Shown here: in pieces, positions 12,101 through 19,450 of the stretch
Layout: every line of letters begins with the position of its first letter
How positions within the stretch are numbered: the first letter of the stretch is position 1
Origin: Flavobacterium sp. J372
GTDB lineage: Bacteria > Bacteroidota > Bacteroidia > Flavobacteriales > Flavobacteriaceae
DNA: 64,000 bases
Assembly: GCF_024699965.1 (NCBI RefSeq)
Contig: NZ_JAJOMZ010000004.1
Location: 1,548,001-1,612,000 of the forward strand
Direction of reading: 5' to 3'
Program-made: the position numbers and the translations under genes
The notes under the pieces: generated by a model
The model's database searches: none
Told to the model about the DNA's origin: nothing
What the model saw: only the letters and a program-made list of their open reading frames with translations

Positions 12101-13266
12101 ATTGAAGAGAATAGAAAAAGATTTTCGGGGTCACCTGTGTTAATGCACGGACTGTCCGCTGCAAGCCTGAAGTTGCCATTGGCAGCGTCAACAAAGCCGG
12201 CATCGCCGTTATTAGTGATATTCTCTTTGCGATACCAGGTATTGGAAGCTTCACTTACAACGCCGTAAAATGAATTATTCTCTAAATTTCTGTCATAAAT
12301 TAAGCGAACAGCGTAAGGAAGTGAGTGTTGGCCAATTATGCAATTATACATATTTGCGCCTTCAACTACTGCATTATAGGGGGAGTTATAAATATCGCCG
12401 GTAAAAATATTATAAAATGTCGAATTGATAATATTTGCACCTTCAGCATCCACCGCAGTTGATCCTGCACAATTGGTGACAACCATATTAAAAAAATCCG
12501 GTGAACCATAATTAGTAGCTTTGTAAACCGCGCTGCCATCATTTGCGCCATTCTCGCCTGCAGCGCATTCTGAAATCAAAATGCCAATGAAACGTGGAGG
12601 TGTACCATCGCCAAGTGCCACTAAAATACCGCCACCGTTAAATGCGTAGCAGTTTTTTATGATAAGATTGCTAAATGTTCCTGCAGAGGCGGATACGTAC
12701 AATCCTCCGCCACGGCCTTCATTTATATATGAGCCTTCAAGACCGTTTGCATAACCGCCTGTAATTGTAAAACCGTCAAATACCGAACTGCTATTCAGGC
12801 CACTTGCTGTTACTACGTGATAAGCGTTTGTTGACATTGTAGTATTTGACGACATTAACATTGGATTGTTCGACGGTACATCGTTTCCGTTGAGGTCTCC
12901 GCTTAGAGTGGTAGGGTTTGCCGCGATGTTCCTCTGGTTAACAGAAGTCTCGTTACCTGCAAAAGAGCCGTACACCTTCACACCAGATTTGAGGGTGAAA
13001 GTTACCGTACGGGCAGATGACGCAGTTCCCGGTTTGTAGGTTCCGGCTGCAACCCAAACCTGGTCGCCGGCTGCAGATGCGGTAATCATTGCCTGCAAAT
13101 TGTTGCTGGCATTGCCCCAGCTTGTGCCGCTGCCGTTGCCAGATGCTACGGGCTTAACATAACGGATGGTCTGTGCTGATGCAGTTCCTAAACAGAAAAT
13201 CGCAAGGCACAGCAAAAAAAATGTCCTGGCTAATTTTCCGGGACGAATAAAGTAGAGGTGATTCAT
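6112..13266 (-). CDS. Giant T9SS-secreted adhesin with beta-helix and Ig-like repeats
   Basis: I chose the ATG at 13266 (2384 residues) because it opens a clean signal peptide ending TASAQ; the longer frame adds 62 basic residues without export logic. After the signal come two copies of a beta-helix module, each starting RYVKPVASG or KYVKQISSG, with many Asn-rich turns. Then follow 16 Ig-like repeats of about 73 residues (pattern FCG, V-x-DL, LKWY, GTYYVSQ, CES-RT), each with two conserved cysteines that probably form a disulphide. Three repeats of about 90 residues (YRFR, RYF, VEVAV, W-x-YG) come next. The C-terminus (SYPNPYTETF to KTFKVVRK) is a type A T9SS sorting domain. It is probably a surface adhesin; its ligand is unknown. 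A perfect hairpin ends the gene. Confidence 0.88.
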   Translation of the reverse strand: MNHLYFIRPGKLARTFFLLCLAIFCLGTASAQTIRYVKPVASGNGSGTSWGNASNNLQAMITASAAGDQVWVAAGTYKPGTASSARTVTFTLKSGVKVYGSFAGNETSVNQRNIAANPTTLSGDLNGNDVPSNNPMLMSSNTTMSTNAYHVVTASGLNSSSVFDGFTITGGYANGLEGSYINEGRGGGLYVSASAGTFSNLIIKNCYAFNGGGILVALGDGTPPRFIGILISECAAGENGANDGSAVYKATNYGSPDFFNMVVTNCAGSTAVDAEGANIINSTFYNIFTGDIYNSPYNAVVEGANMYNCIIGQHSLPYAVRLIYDRNLENNSFYGVVSEASNTWYRKENITNNGDAGFVDAANGNFRLAADSPCINTGDPENLFLFSSISRGYSPATTDIAGNARQIGTVDRGAYEFGQTSIKYVKQISSGTGDGSSWENASSDLQLMINQAGAGDQIWVAKGIYKPIRQANSAAITPNNRDNTFLLKTGVKIYGSFAGGETTTAGRNFQSNATILSGDFMNNDPDNTTNALAIAGSSLLNDNAYHIVVGVNIEDVILDGFVLKGGVANGTGSISFPNGNFSPFEVSRDFGGGMHLNRVQGQFNNIAIRSSLATSGGGGIFNSSVSNLLTRFNGLIVTGCLGGTTGAGKGSAIYVKGTQDSTVDFFNTLVTNCVGSSSVFVTSTKATAYFSNATFYGVSVNDAAATTASVIETASGGAVVFNNSIIGLHAYPFAFNIGWASNIGSASANSSIYKTKTGQGTFTATNNTTNTGNPGFINASAGDFGLTSSSAVRNLGNVAFLSSAVATQYQYPAISKDIIGNPRTFQGNLDLGAYQYKQPCDIPDAPLAGDITLCTGSTVANLTAVGTNLKWYLNQTGGSPLSSSTALSTRGYFVSQSIGVCESERIEVNVKIIALPAAPSIGSQLFCGPSTVANLIALNPNLKWYATSTGGTALSPSTALTHNTNYYASAVNADGCEGSRTSVTVRIGTIPPAPASPSVQMFCGTAKVSDLQATGNSIRWYNTPAGGSSLSANTALGTGIYYCTQFVGSCESPRTAVEVVVTTIPAAPAALAQSFCGSAIVDNLVASGENHTWYDSSFNTLSGNTILGNGTYYVTQTVNGCPSAATAVNVSVLSLPTMPAVYDQTYCYGATVAGLSAAGTSIKWYTSTAGGTALASNYILTSGTYYASQTNAAGCESARAAAHITIMPLPPAPGAAKMQTFCGEATFADLESDAPETKWYATITGGQSIPQTTPLSNGTYYGAQMNFDCESERTAVQVIVSPIPAAPTASSQTFCGTATVADLSATGTNLKWYADAISAELLSPNAVITTGTYYVSASNDICESDRTSVQVTVTTLPEAPVASAQTFCENATVSDLAATGNNLKWYNTEYGGNELSSDTQLTTGSYYVSQSNDICESTRIAVAVTVQAVPAAPTASSQTFCETATVAELSATGINLKWYADAAGGDALASDTALATGIYYVSSSNDICESDRTSVQVTVNTLPEAPTASAQSFCGTPTVSGLAATGTNLKWYASATGGEELSSNTFLSTGTYYVSQSNDMCESIRTAVAVNVEAIPSVPTASSQTFCGTATVADLSATGTNLKWYAHAIGGNVLVSGEALSTGIYYVSSSNDICESDRTSVQVTVTTLPEAPVASAQTFCGNATVNDLIATGINLKWYRTETGGEELSGEAAIVTGTYYVSQSNDICESTRTAVAIIVEAIPAAPTASSQTLCGTATVADLSATGTNLKWYADAMDGDVLATNHVISTGIYYVSSANGNCESDRTAVSIIVEELPVKPSAPAQAFCGEAVVSELVASGSNIKWYTAAVGGEPLSAGTPVATGTYYVSQSSANCESLRTPVEVTINPIPAAPVADNQAFCSNPAVNSIVAEGENLRWYSFETGGDVLEASTLLNAGIYYVSQTINGCESPRTAVEITIAEILPAPVAYNQSLCTSTTVADLVAEGINLKWYTEATGGSALSTSQPLASGVYYVSQTGGICESPRNAVAVTLYACSAIEESYCNTTRSFAAPIYAKYVRGATIYRFRVTSAAGTEILDRTVRYFAFNNLASYTYNTTYTIEVAVFNNGIWSPYGPACNINTPALQTSNILPQYCGTEVSFIANIYAEGIQSATAYRFRISDNGAIQYIEKPMRYFTVNEIAGYTYGKSYLIDVAVMVNGQWGAYGAQCNVLTIPLPTSQLAPGYCGGTMPTTKTVIYANGISQAMRYRFRIQSDGNIYILENTQRYFMPTSIPGNGYGKTYTVEVAVQIGGQWGDYGNACTVSMPNAPTNRPGSETSKGLPEVKQAVSITSYPNPYTETFAIAIETQSDENVTVRTFDMNGRSLENITTSPAELSSVKLGAAYQEGVYNVIVTQGSYQKTFKVVRK
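7225..10740 (-). repeat. Sixteen tandem Ig-like repeats, core repeated as 438-bp pairs
   Basis: Within the adhesin gene about 16 copies of a 219-bp unit lie head to tail. In the middle (about 8040-9440) odd and even copies differ from each other but match every second copy. The same GCCGTTGGC word falls at 8087, 8525, 8963 and 9401, exactly 438 bases apart. The recent amplification unit is therefore a two-domain pair of 146 residues. Boundaries are approximate. The outer copies are more diverged. Confidence 0.85.
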
Positions 13267-13499
13267 ATCTGCTTGAAAGTTTGATTCGGCACGAATATAT
13301 ACAGTTAATAGATATCGTAAATATTTATGTGTTAAACTTTTTAAACATTGCTTAGGCTTTTTATAAATACCCATTGTAAAATTCTTCCTGTAAGCCAGTA
13401 ATATCGGGACATTTTGAAGTTTTCTGATAATCTTAATATTATTTAAAATCATGCAACATATTAAAATAATTGTGTAAGATAAAGCATCTTCATCAAGGG

Positions 13500-13507
13500 T
13501 ACATTTG
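13500..13507 (+). promoter_or_regulatory. Candidate -7 box upstream of the glycan island
   Basis: TACATTTG matches the Bacteroidota -7 consensus TAnnTTTG and lies 51 bases before the ATG at 13559. I see no well-spaced -33 TTTG, so this is a candidate only. Confidence 0.4.
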
Positions 13508-13558
13508 TAAAGAAGCTATTATTAAAATGCTTAATGGCATTAAAGTTCAGGGTTGATA

Positions 13559-14251
13559 ATGAATAAAAATCATCTGTTTACTGCTCTTGTTACCGGTGGC
13601 AGCAGCGGCATAGGAAAGGCCATTGCATTAAAGCTGGCGGAAGAAAAATACAAGGTTGTGAATGCTGATGTTATCGAGCCTGCCTACACTCATTGTAACA
13701 TAAGATACATCAGCTGCGATGTTAGTAAAAGTAGTGACGTGACTAATTTGTTTACTTCAGTAAAAAACGATCTTGGAACACTGGGTATACTGGTACTGAA
13801 CGCCGGGAAAGGCAATCATGAATTGCTTGCGGAAGGTGATCCTGAAAAATGGCAGGATGTGGTTAACCTTAACATTATGGGGACATTGCGTTGTATCCGT
13901 GCCTTTGTACCCCAAATGCTTGAAAATAAAAAAGGTGATGTTGTGATCATATCATCAGTTTCATCAGGTAAAGCTCATACATACGGCGGTGTTTACAGTG
14001 CATCAAAAGCCGCGATAGACATGATTTCCGAGACACTAAGAATTGAAACTGAACCGCACATACGGGTTACAACGGTAAAACCCGGTACTGCAGCTACCGG
14101 TTTCTTTAAAAATTCCGGCAGGAAAGATTATTACCCTGACGCATCCCTTACAGCCGAAAATATAGCCGAAGATGTATGGTATGCCATAAATAAACCACCG
14201 GGAACATCAATAAATACAATTGTGACAAGGCCGACGGGCCAGCTATTTTAA
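13559..14251 (+). CDS. SDR family oxidoreductase
   Basis: A 230-residue classical SDR. I start it at the ATG at 13559; the TTG two codons upstream adds nothing. The cofactor loop is TGGSSGIG (residues 12-19). NADV after the second strand suggests NAD binding. NAGKG is the structural motif, ISSVSS holds the catalytic Ser and YSASK the catalytic Tyr and Lys. The C-terminus is short and matches SDRs that act on small alcohols, ketones or sugars; the substrate is not known. It is the first gene of a run of closely spaced plus-strand sugar genes and may act on an intermediate of that pathway. Confidence 0.85.
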   Translation: MNKNHLFTALVTGGSSGIGKAIALKLAEEKYKVVNADVIEPAYTHCNIRYISCDVSKSSDVTNLFTSVKNDLGTLGILVLNAGKGNHELLAEGDPEKWQDVVNLNIMGTLRCIRAFVPQMLENKKGDVVIISSVSSGKAHTYGGVYSASKAAIDMISETLRIETEPHIRVTTVKPGTAATGFFKNSGRKDYYPDASLTAENIAEDVWYAINKPPGTSINTIVTRPTGQLF

Positions 14252-14271
14252 AACCAACTAAATAACTTATA

Positions 14272-15384
14272 ATGAAGAAGAAAGTATTAATTACCGGGGG
14301 GGCTGGTTTCATCGGCTCCCACCTGGCAGATGAGCTCATTGCCAATGGCTACCAAGTGAAAGCGCTTGATAACCTCTCTGAACAGGTACATGGCCAAAAT
14401 GCGGTGAGGCCTGGTTATCTGCATCCTGAAGTGGAACTGATTGTAGGCGATGTCCGCGATAAAAATGCTGTAAAAGAAGCTTTGGAAGGTGTGAGCGCTG
14501 TATTTCACTTCGCAGCGATGGTAGGCGTGGGGCAGAGCATGTATGAGATAAAAGAATATACTGATGTTAATAATGTTGGTACAGCTGTATTGCTTGAAGC
14601 GATTATAGAAAACCCTGTAGAAAAGCTTATAGTTGCCTCAAGCATGAGTATTTACGGTGAAGGGCTATACAAAAATGCAGCCGGAAATTTTGTGCACGAG
14701 GCAGAACGCTCTCTGAATGACCTTCGCCAACAGGTCTGGAGTTTACATGACAATTCGGGAGATTATCATCCATATCCAACGCCTGAGTTTAAGAAACCTA
14801 ACCTTTCTTCAGTATACGCGCTGTCAAAATATGACCAGGAGAGGCTTTGCCTCATTACCGGCCGCGCCTACAACATACCTACCACGGCCATGCGATTCTT
14901 CAATGTTTACGGTACAAGGCAGGCGCTTTCTAACCCGTACACCGGCGTTTTGGCAATCTTCGCTTCAAGGCTTATGAACGATAACCCGCCGCTGATATTT
15001 GAAGACGGCTTACAAAAACGTGACTTTGTGCATGTAACAGATGTGGCGCGTGCCTGCCGCCTCGCCCTTGAATCACAGGATGCTGACGGAGAAGTGATAA
15101 ATGTTGGCAGCGGCAACCAATACACAATAGTGCAGATTGCCGAAGAGCTTGCAAAAGTGATGGACAAAAATATTGAACCGCAGCTATCGGGTAAATACCG
15201 TGTAGGTGACATAAGGCATTGCTTTGCCGACCTCACCAAAGCAAGATTGCTGCTGGGTTACGAGCCGCAGGTAAAATTTGAAGATGGACTGAAAGAATTA
15301 TCACAATGGCTGGAGGGGCAGATTGCGGTAGATACTGTAAATGAAGCTGCTAAGGAACTTGAAGCCCGTGGTTTAACTGTTTAA
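14272..15384 (+). CDS. NAD-dependent epimerase, dTDP-L-rhamnose 4-epimerase-like
   Basis: A 370-residue extended SDR. The NAD loop is GGAGFIG (residues 9-15). SSMSIYGEG holds the catalytic Ser and YALSK the Tyr-Lys pair; RFFNVYGTRQ and FEDGLQKRDFVHV line the nucleotide-sugar site. The LDNLSEQVHG and VGVGQSMYEI stretches resemble dTDP-L-rhamnose 4-epimerases (Tle/WbiB type), so epimerisation of a nucleotide-linked deoxysugar is the best guess. No dTDP-rhamnose genes (rmlABCD) lie in the window, so the substrate would come from elsewhere. It lies 20 bases after the SDR and 9 bases before the fusion gene. Confidence 0.8.
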   Translation: MKKKVLITGGAGFIGSHLADELIANGYQVKALDNLSEQVHGQNAVRPGYLHPEVELIVGDVRDKNAVKEALEGVSAVFHFAAMVGVGQSMYEIKEYTDVNNVGTAVLLEAIIENPVEKLIVASSMSIYGEGLYKNAAGNFVHEAERSLNDLRQQVWSLHDNSGDYHPYPTPEFKKPNLSSVYALSKYDQERLCLITGRAYNIPTTAMRFFNVYGTRQALSNPYTGVLAIFASRLMNDNPPLIFEDGLQKRDFVHVTDVARACRLALESQDADGEVINVGSGNQYTIVQIAEELAKVMDKNIEPQLSGKYRVGDIRHCFADLTKARLLLGYEPQVKFEDGLKELSQWLEGQIAVDTVNEAAKELEARGLTV

Positions 15385-15393
15385 AAAGCAATT

Positions 15394-17418
15394 ATGGAAA
15401 ACAATAATATAAAAAATACGAACAATTTCGGGATTGTAGAATGGTTCAGGCCGGGTGATTATACGGCAGTTGAAAAAGCAATAACAGATTTTAAACTGCT
15501 GGGTGTAACTCATGTACGCACAGGTATTTCATGGGCTGACTGGTATAGGCAGGGCACTGCCGAATGGTACGACTGGCTGTTTGAGCAGCTGAGCCAGGTA
15601 GTTGAGATACTGCCGTGTTTTTTGTATACGCCGCCATCTATAGGTGAGGCAGAAAAAGTTTCATCTCCGCCGAAAAACCTGAAAGCCTATGCCGATTTTG
15701 TAGATGTGATGATAACAAAGTATGGTGAAGATTTTGAATGGGTAGAGCTTTGGAATGAGCCCAATAATATCATTGAGTACGATTTTACCATGGATACTTC
15801 ATGGCTGAAATTCTCTGAAATGATTGGCAATGCAGCATATTGGGCAAAACATCGAGGCAAAAAAACCGTGCTGGGCGGTATGAGCCCTATAGACCCCAAC
15901 TGGCTGCAAACAATGGCTGAAAGGGGAGTGCTGCAATATATTGATGCTGTAGGTATACACGGGTTTCCGCAGACTTTTGACCAGCAATGGACATCATGGG
16001 ATGATAAGCTTACTGCTGTAAAAGAAGTTTTAAAGCGAAATGATATTAATTGCGAACTCTGGATTACAGAAGCAGGCTTTTCAACCTGGCAGTATGATGA
16101 GGTAAAGCAGTATGAAGAATTTAAGAAAGCTTTAACAATCGGGGCTGACAGGGTATATTGGTATGGTCTAAATGACCTTGATCCGCAGTTTGCAACAATT
16201 GGCGGATTCCACCTCGATAACAGGGAGTACCACTTCGGGCTTAAAAAATATGATGGCACACCAAAGCTGCTCTACAGGCTCCTGGCTATGGGTGGTATTT
16301 CAGAAATCCATTCACATGATTATATCAGCAAGCAATATACTGTCGCTCAAAATACTGAAAAATACACACTCATTACTGGAGGCGCCGGTTTCATAGGTAC
16401 AAACCTTGCGGCAAGGCTGCTTGGTGAAGGTAAAAGGGTTATGGTGTATGATAACCTGTCGCGCCCCGGCTCTGAACAGAACCTGCAATGGCTGAAATCG
16501 GAGTTCGGCGATAACCTTATTATTCAGGTTGCTGACATAAGGGAAAAGATCATCCTCGAAGAATGTGTAAAGAATGCAGAGCAGGTATTCCATTTTTCAG
16601 CGCAGGTAGCGGTTACATCATCACTCACCAACCCCACACACGATTTTGAAGTAAACATCCAAGGAACGTTCAACATCCTTGAGGCCATACGCAAATCGGC
16701 CCACCAGCCGCCGATGGTTTTCACATCAACCAATAAAGTATATGGCGACCTGTTTGACCTAGGCCTGACTACCGATGAAACGCGCTACCAGCCTGAAGAT
16801 GATTACTTCAGGAAGAATGGCATCAGTGAACAAAGGGCGCTTGATTTCCACAGCCCGTACGGTTGCAGTAAAGGCTCGGCAGACCAATATGTATTGGACT
16901 ACTCAAGGTCGTATGGACTTAAAACGGCCGTTTTCAGAATGAGCTGCATTTACGGCCCGCACCAGTTTGGCAATGAAGATCAGGGCTGGGTGGCGCACTT
17001 CCTCATACAGGCGCTTGAAGGAAAGCCAATTACAATTTATGGCGATGGTAAACAGGTACGTGACATACTATTTGTGGAAGACCTGGTTAACGCTTTCCTG
17101 CTGGCACAAAAAAATATTGATAAAATTACCGGAACTGCCTTTAATATTGGCGGGGGCGCTAAAAATACCGTAAGCCTGGTAGAGATATTGTCACTCATAC
17201 GACATAAAACACGTAAGGATATGGATATTTCTTTTGATGAATGGCGTACAGGTGACCAGCAATATTATGTGTCTGATACAAGCGCGTTTACAAAAGCTAC
17301 AGGCTGGAAACAAAAGTATTCGGTTACAGAAGGTGTTACAGCATTAACGGACTGGCTGTATGAATCACGTGGCGTTAAAGCCAAACCTGAAGTTGCACTA
17401 AATACCCTTGCCGTATAA
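15394..17418 (+). CDS. Fusion: GH39-like glycoside hydrolase + NAD-dependent epimerase
   Basis: A 674-residue two-enzyme protein. Residues about 10-315 form a clan GH-A barrel like beta-xylosidase/GH39 proteins, with E122 in ELWNEPNN as likely acid/base and E226 in WITEAGFS as likely nucleophile. No signal peptide is present, so this hydrolase is cytoplasmic. Residues about 325-665 form an extended SDR with GGAGFIG at 329-335, FTSTNKVYGD and SPYGCSKGSADQYVL, close to CDP-paratose 2-epimerases. The frame is continuous across the junction near residue 322, so it is a real fusion in this sequence. The stop overlaps the next start by one base (TAATG). It suggests coupled trimming and epimerisation of a sugar; that role is inference. 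Confidence 0.85.
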   Translation: MENNNIKNTNNFGIVEWFRPGDYTAVEKAITDFKLLGVTHVRTGISWADWYRQGTAEWYDWLFEQLSQVVEILPCFLYTPPSIGEAEKVSSPPKNLKAYADFVDVMITKYGEDFEWVELWNEPNNIIEYDFTMDTSWLKFSEMIGNAAYWAKHRGKKTVLGGMSPIDPNWLQTMAERGVLQYIDAVGIHGFPQTFDQQWTSWDDKLTAVKEVLKRNDINCELWITEAGFSTWQYDEVKQYEEFKKALTIGADRVYWYGLNDLDPQFATIGGFHLDNREYHFGLKKYDGTPKLLYRLLAMGGISEIHSHDYISKQYTVAQNTEKYTLITGGAGFIGTNLAARLLGEGKRVMVYDNLSRPGSEQNLQWLKSEFGDNLIIQVADIREKIILEECVKNAEQVFHFSAQVAVTSSLTNPTHDFEVNIQGTFNILEAIRKSAHQPPMVFTSTNKVYGDLFDLGLTTDETRYQPEDDYFRKNGISEQRALDFHSPYGCSKGSADQYVLDYSRSYGLKTAVFRMSCIYGPHQFGNEDQGWVAHFLIQALEGKPITIYGDGKQVRDILFVEDLVNAFLLAQKNIDKITGTAFNIGGGAKNTVSLVEILSLIRHKTRKDMDISFDEWRTGDQQYYVSDTSAFTKATGWKQKYSVTEGVTALTDWLYESRGVKAKPEVALNTLAV

Positions 17419-18430
17419 TGGAAACAGGAGTAATACATACAGGTGGTACAAACATTGCAACAGAAGTTGAAACAATGCAGGCTGCTGTAATAACAGCTCC
17501 CGGGCAGGTTGAGATAGCAACAGTGCCAATACCTGAACCCGGGATGGGTGAAGTGCGGGTAAAGCTTGAGGGCTGCGGACTTTGTGCCTCAAACATCCCG
17601 GTATGGGAAGGGCGCGAGTGGTTCAGCTATCCTGTTGCGGCAGGTAATCCCGGCCATGAAGGCTGGGGGTATATAGATGCATTGGGCGCAGGCGTTGCAG
17701 GAATAAAAGTAGGTGAAAGGGTAGCATTCCTGTCTAATAATGCCTATGCCCAATATGATATCGCAAAAGCAGATGAAATAGTAGTGCTCCCTGATTTCCT
17801 TAATGGAAAACCTTTTCCGGGTGAGCCGTTAGGCTGTGCCATGAACATCTTCAGCCGCAGCGATATCAGGCGGGGGCAGACCATAGCAATAGTGGGTGCG
17901 GGTTTTTTAGGAGCAATTCTCATCCAGCTTGCCAAATCTGCGGGGGCAACTGTGATAGCCATAAGCCAGCGGGAGTTTTCGCTCGAAACAGCGAAAAAAA
18001 CGGTGCAGACCATATTATAGCGATGGACGACCATAATTCAATCATCGAGAAGGTAAAAGATATTACGTTCGGACAATTTTGCGAGAGGGTTATTGAAGTT
18101 ACGGGGAAAGAATGGCCGCTCAATCTTTCCATAGAGCTTACTGCCGAACGCGGAAAACTAATTGTTGCAGGTTATCACCAGGACGGTATGCGGCAGGTGA
18201 ACATGCAGCTGCTAAACTGGCGCGGTATAGATATGATTAACGCCCATGAGCGCGACCCGAAGCAGTACATAAAAGGTATGCGTGATGCCATAAAGGCAAT
18301 CGAGAACGGAGAGATGAATCCGTTTCCGCTGCTGACGCATTCACTTTCGATGGAAGAGGCGAGTGAGGCCTTCCGTCACCTTAAAGAACGGCCTGACGGT
18401 TTCATTAAAGCATTATTATTAAACACTTAA
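17418..18430 (+). CDS. Zinc-type alcohol dehydrogenase-like protein, split by a frameshift
   Basis: Medium-chain dehydrogenase/reductase. C56 and H80-E81 are the catalytic zinc positions (CGLCASN, PGHEGWG), and the NAD loop is GAGFLG at 160-165. The four-cysteine structural zinc loop is absent. The first frame ends at 18018, while the C-terminal part (ADHIIAMDDHN, WRGIDMINAHERDP, ERPDGFIKALLL) continues one frame over. One missing base in the A7 run at 17994-18000 explains it, and correction gives 337 residues, a normal length. It belongs to MDR proteins found with sugar genes; the substrate is probably a sugar or polyol. It sits 3 bases before a Gfo/Idh gene, a pairing seen in sugar redox pathways. 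Confidence 0.8.
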
Positions 18431-18433
18431 GTT

Positions 18434-19450
18434 ATGGAAACTACATACATAGCAATAGGAAAGAAAACACTGGCATTAGGCTTTATCGGCGTAGGATGGA
18501 TTGGCCGCAACAGGATGCAGGCAATTCTGGATAACGGAAAAGCGAAAGCCGCAGCCATAGCAGAACCGGGTGAAGAAAATGCCGCAGAAGCGCTAAAAAT
18601 GGCTCCCGATGCCGCCATGGTTGCACCTGAAGATATTTACAATAATGGAGATTTGGATGGTGTGGTTATAGCAACGCCCAGCGCCTTGCATGCGGAACAA
18701 TCACTTAATGCGCTTGAGGCCGGGAAGGCTGTATTCTGCCAGAAACCACTAGGCCGGACGGCAGCAGAAGTTGAGGCTATAATTGAGGCCTCTCAACATG
18801 CTGATAAATTACTGTCTGTCGACCTGTCTTACAGGTATACCAAAGCCTTTAATGAAGTTTTTGAAGTGATAACAAGTGGGCAGATAGGTAAAGTATATGC
18901 TGTAAACCTTGTCTTCCACAACGCGTACGGGCCTGATAAAGCCTGGTTTTATGATATAAAGCAATCAGGTGGCGGCTGCGTGATGGACCTTGGCGTACAC
19001 TTGCTTGATATGGCCATGTGCTGCCTGGGCTTCCCGGAGATTGATGAGGTAAAAAGCACCCTGTACAGTAAAGGCGAAAAGTTATTGCCCCGTGAAGAAA
19101 AAGTCGAAGATTATGCTAAAGCAGTATTGGGTACGGCTGAGGGTACAACCATAAGCCTTGACTGCTCGTGGAATATCTCGGCCGGTAAAGATGCCGTAAT
19201 TGAAGCGGTATTTTATGGTACCGAAGCCGGTGCTGCTTTCAGGAACGTCAACGGCTCGTTCTATGATTTTGTGGCCGAAAAATACAATGGCACGCAGGTA
19301 CAGATACTGGAAAACGGAATAGACAAGTGGTGTGGGCGTGCCGGGGCCGTGTGGGCTTCAAACGTGCTGAAAGGCAAAGGTTTTGACCCGGTGACGGCGA
19401 ATGAATACCTGGCCGTAGCAAAATTAATCGACAGGCTTTATGGAAGGTAA
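18434..19450 (+). CDS. Gfo/Idh/MocA family oxidoreductase
   Basis: A 338-residue NAD(P)-dependent sugar oxidoreductase. The Rossmann loop is GFIGVGWIG near the N-terminus, QKPLGR replaces the usual EKP motif but keeps the catalytic Lys, and DLGVHLLD supplies the active-site His. The C-terminal beta-sheet domain is complete. Members oxidise or reduce hydroxyls on free or nucleotide-linked sugars and inositols; the substrate cannot be told. It overlaps the next gene by 11 bases and follows the MDR dehydrogenase closely, so both probably act on the same intermediate. Confidence 0.85.
   Translation: METTYIAIGKKTLALGFIGVGWIGRNRMQAILDNGKAKAAAIAEPGEENAAEALKMAPDAAMVAPEDIYNNGDLDGVVIATPSALHAEQSLNALEAGKAVFCQKPLGRTAAEVEAIIEASQHADKLLSVDLSYRYTKAFNEVFEVITSGQIGKVYAVNLVFHNAYGPDKAWFYDIKQSGGGCVMDLGVHLLDMAMCCLGFPEIDEVKSTLYSKGEKLLPREEKVEDYAKAVLGTAEGTTISLDCSWNISAGKDAVIEAVFYGTEAGAAFRNVNGSFYDFVAEKYNGTQVQILENGIDKWCGRAGAVWASNVLKGKGFDPVTANEYLAVAKLIDRLYGR

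Noticed and set aside
15687..16259. 190-codon frame opposite the GH-epimerase fusion
   Set aside because: It is antisense to a conserved barrel with both catalytic Glu, and no homologous motif is visible.
18000..18030. Programmed frameshift in the MDR dehydrogenase
   Set aside because: No slippery heptamer with a downstream pseudoknot is evident, and six other genes show the same kind of run-length break.
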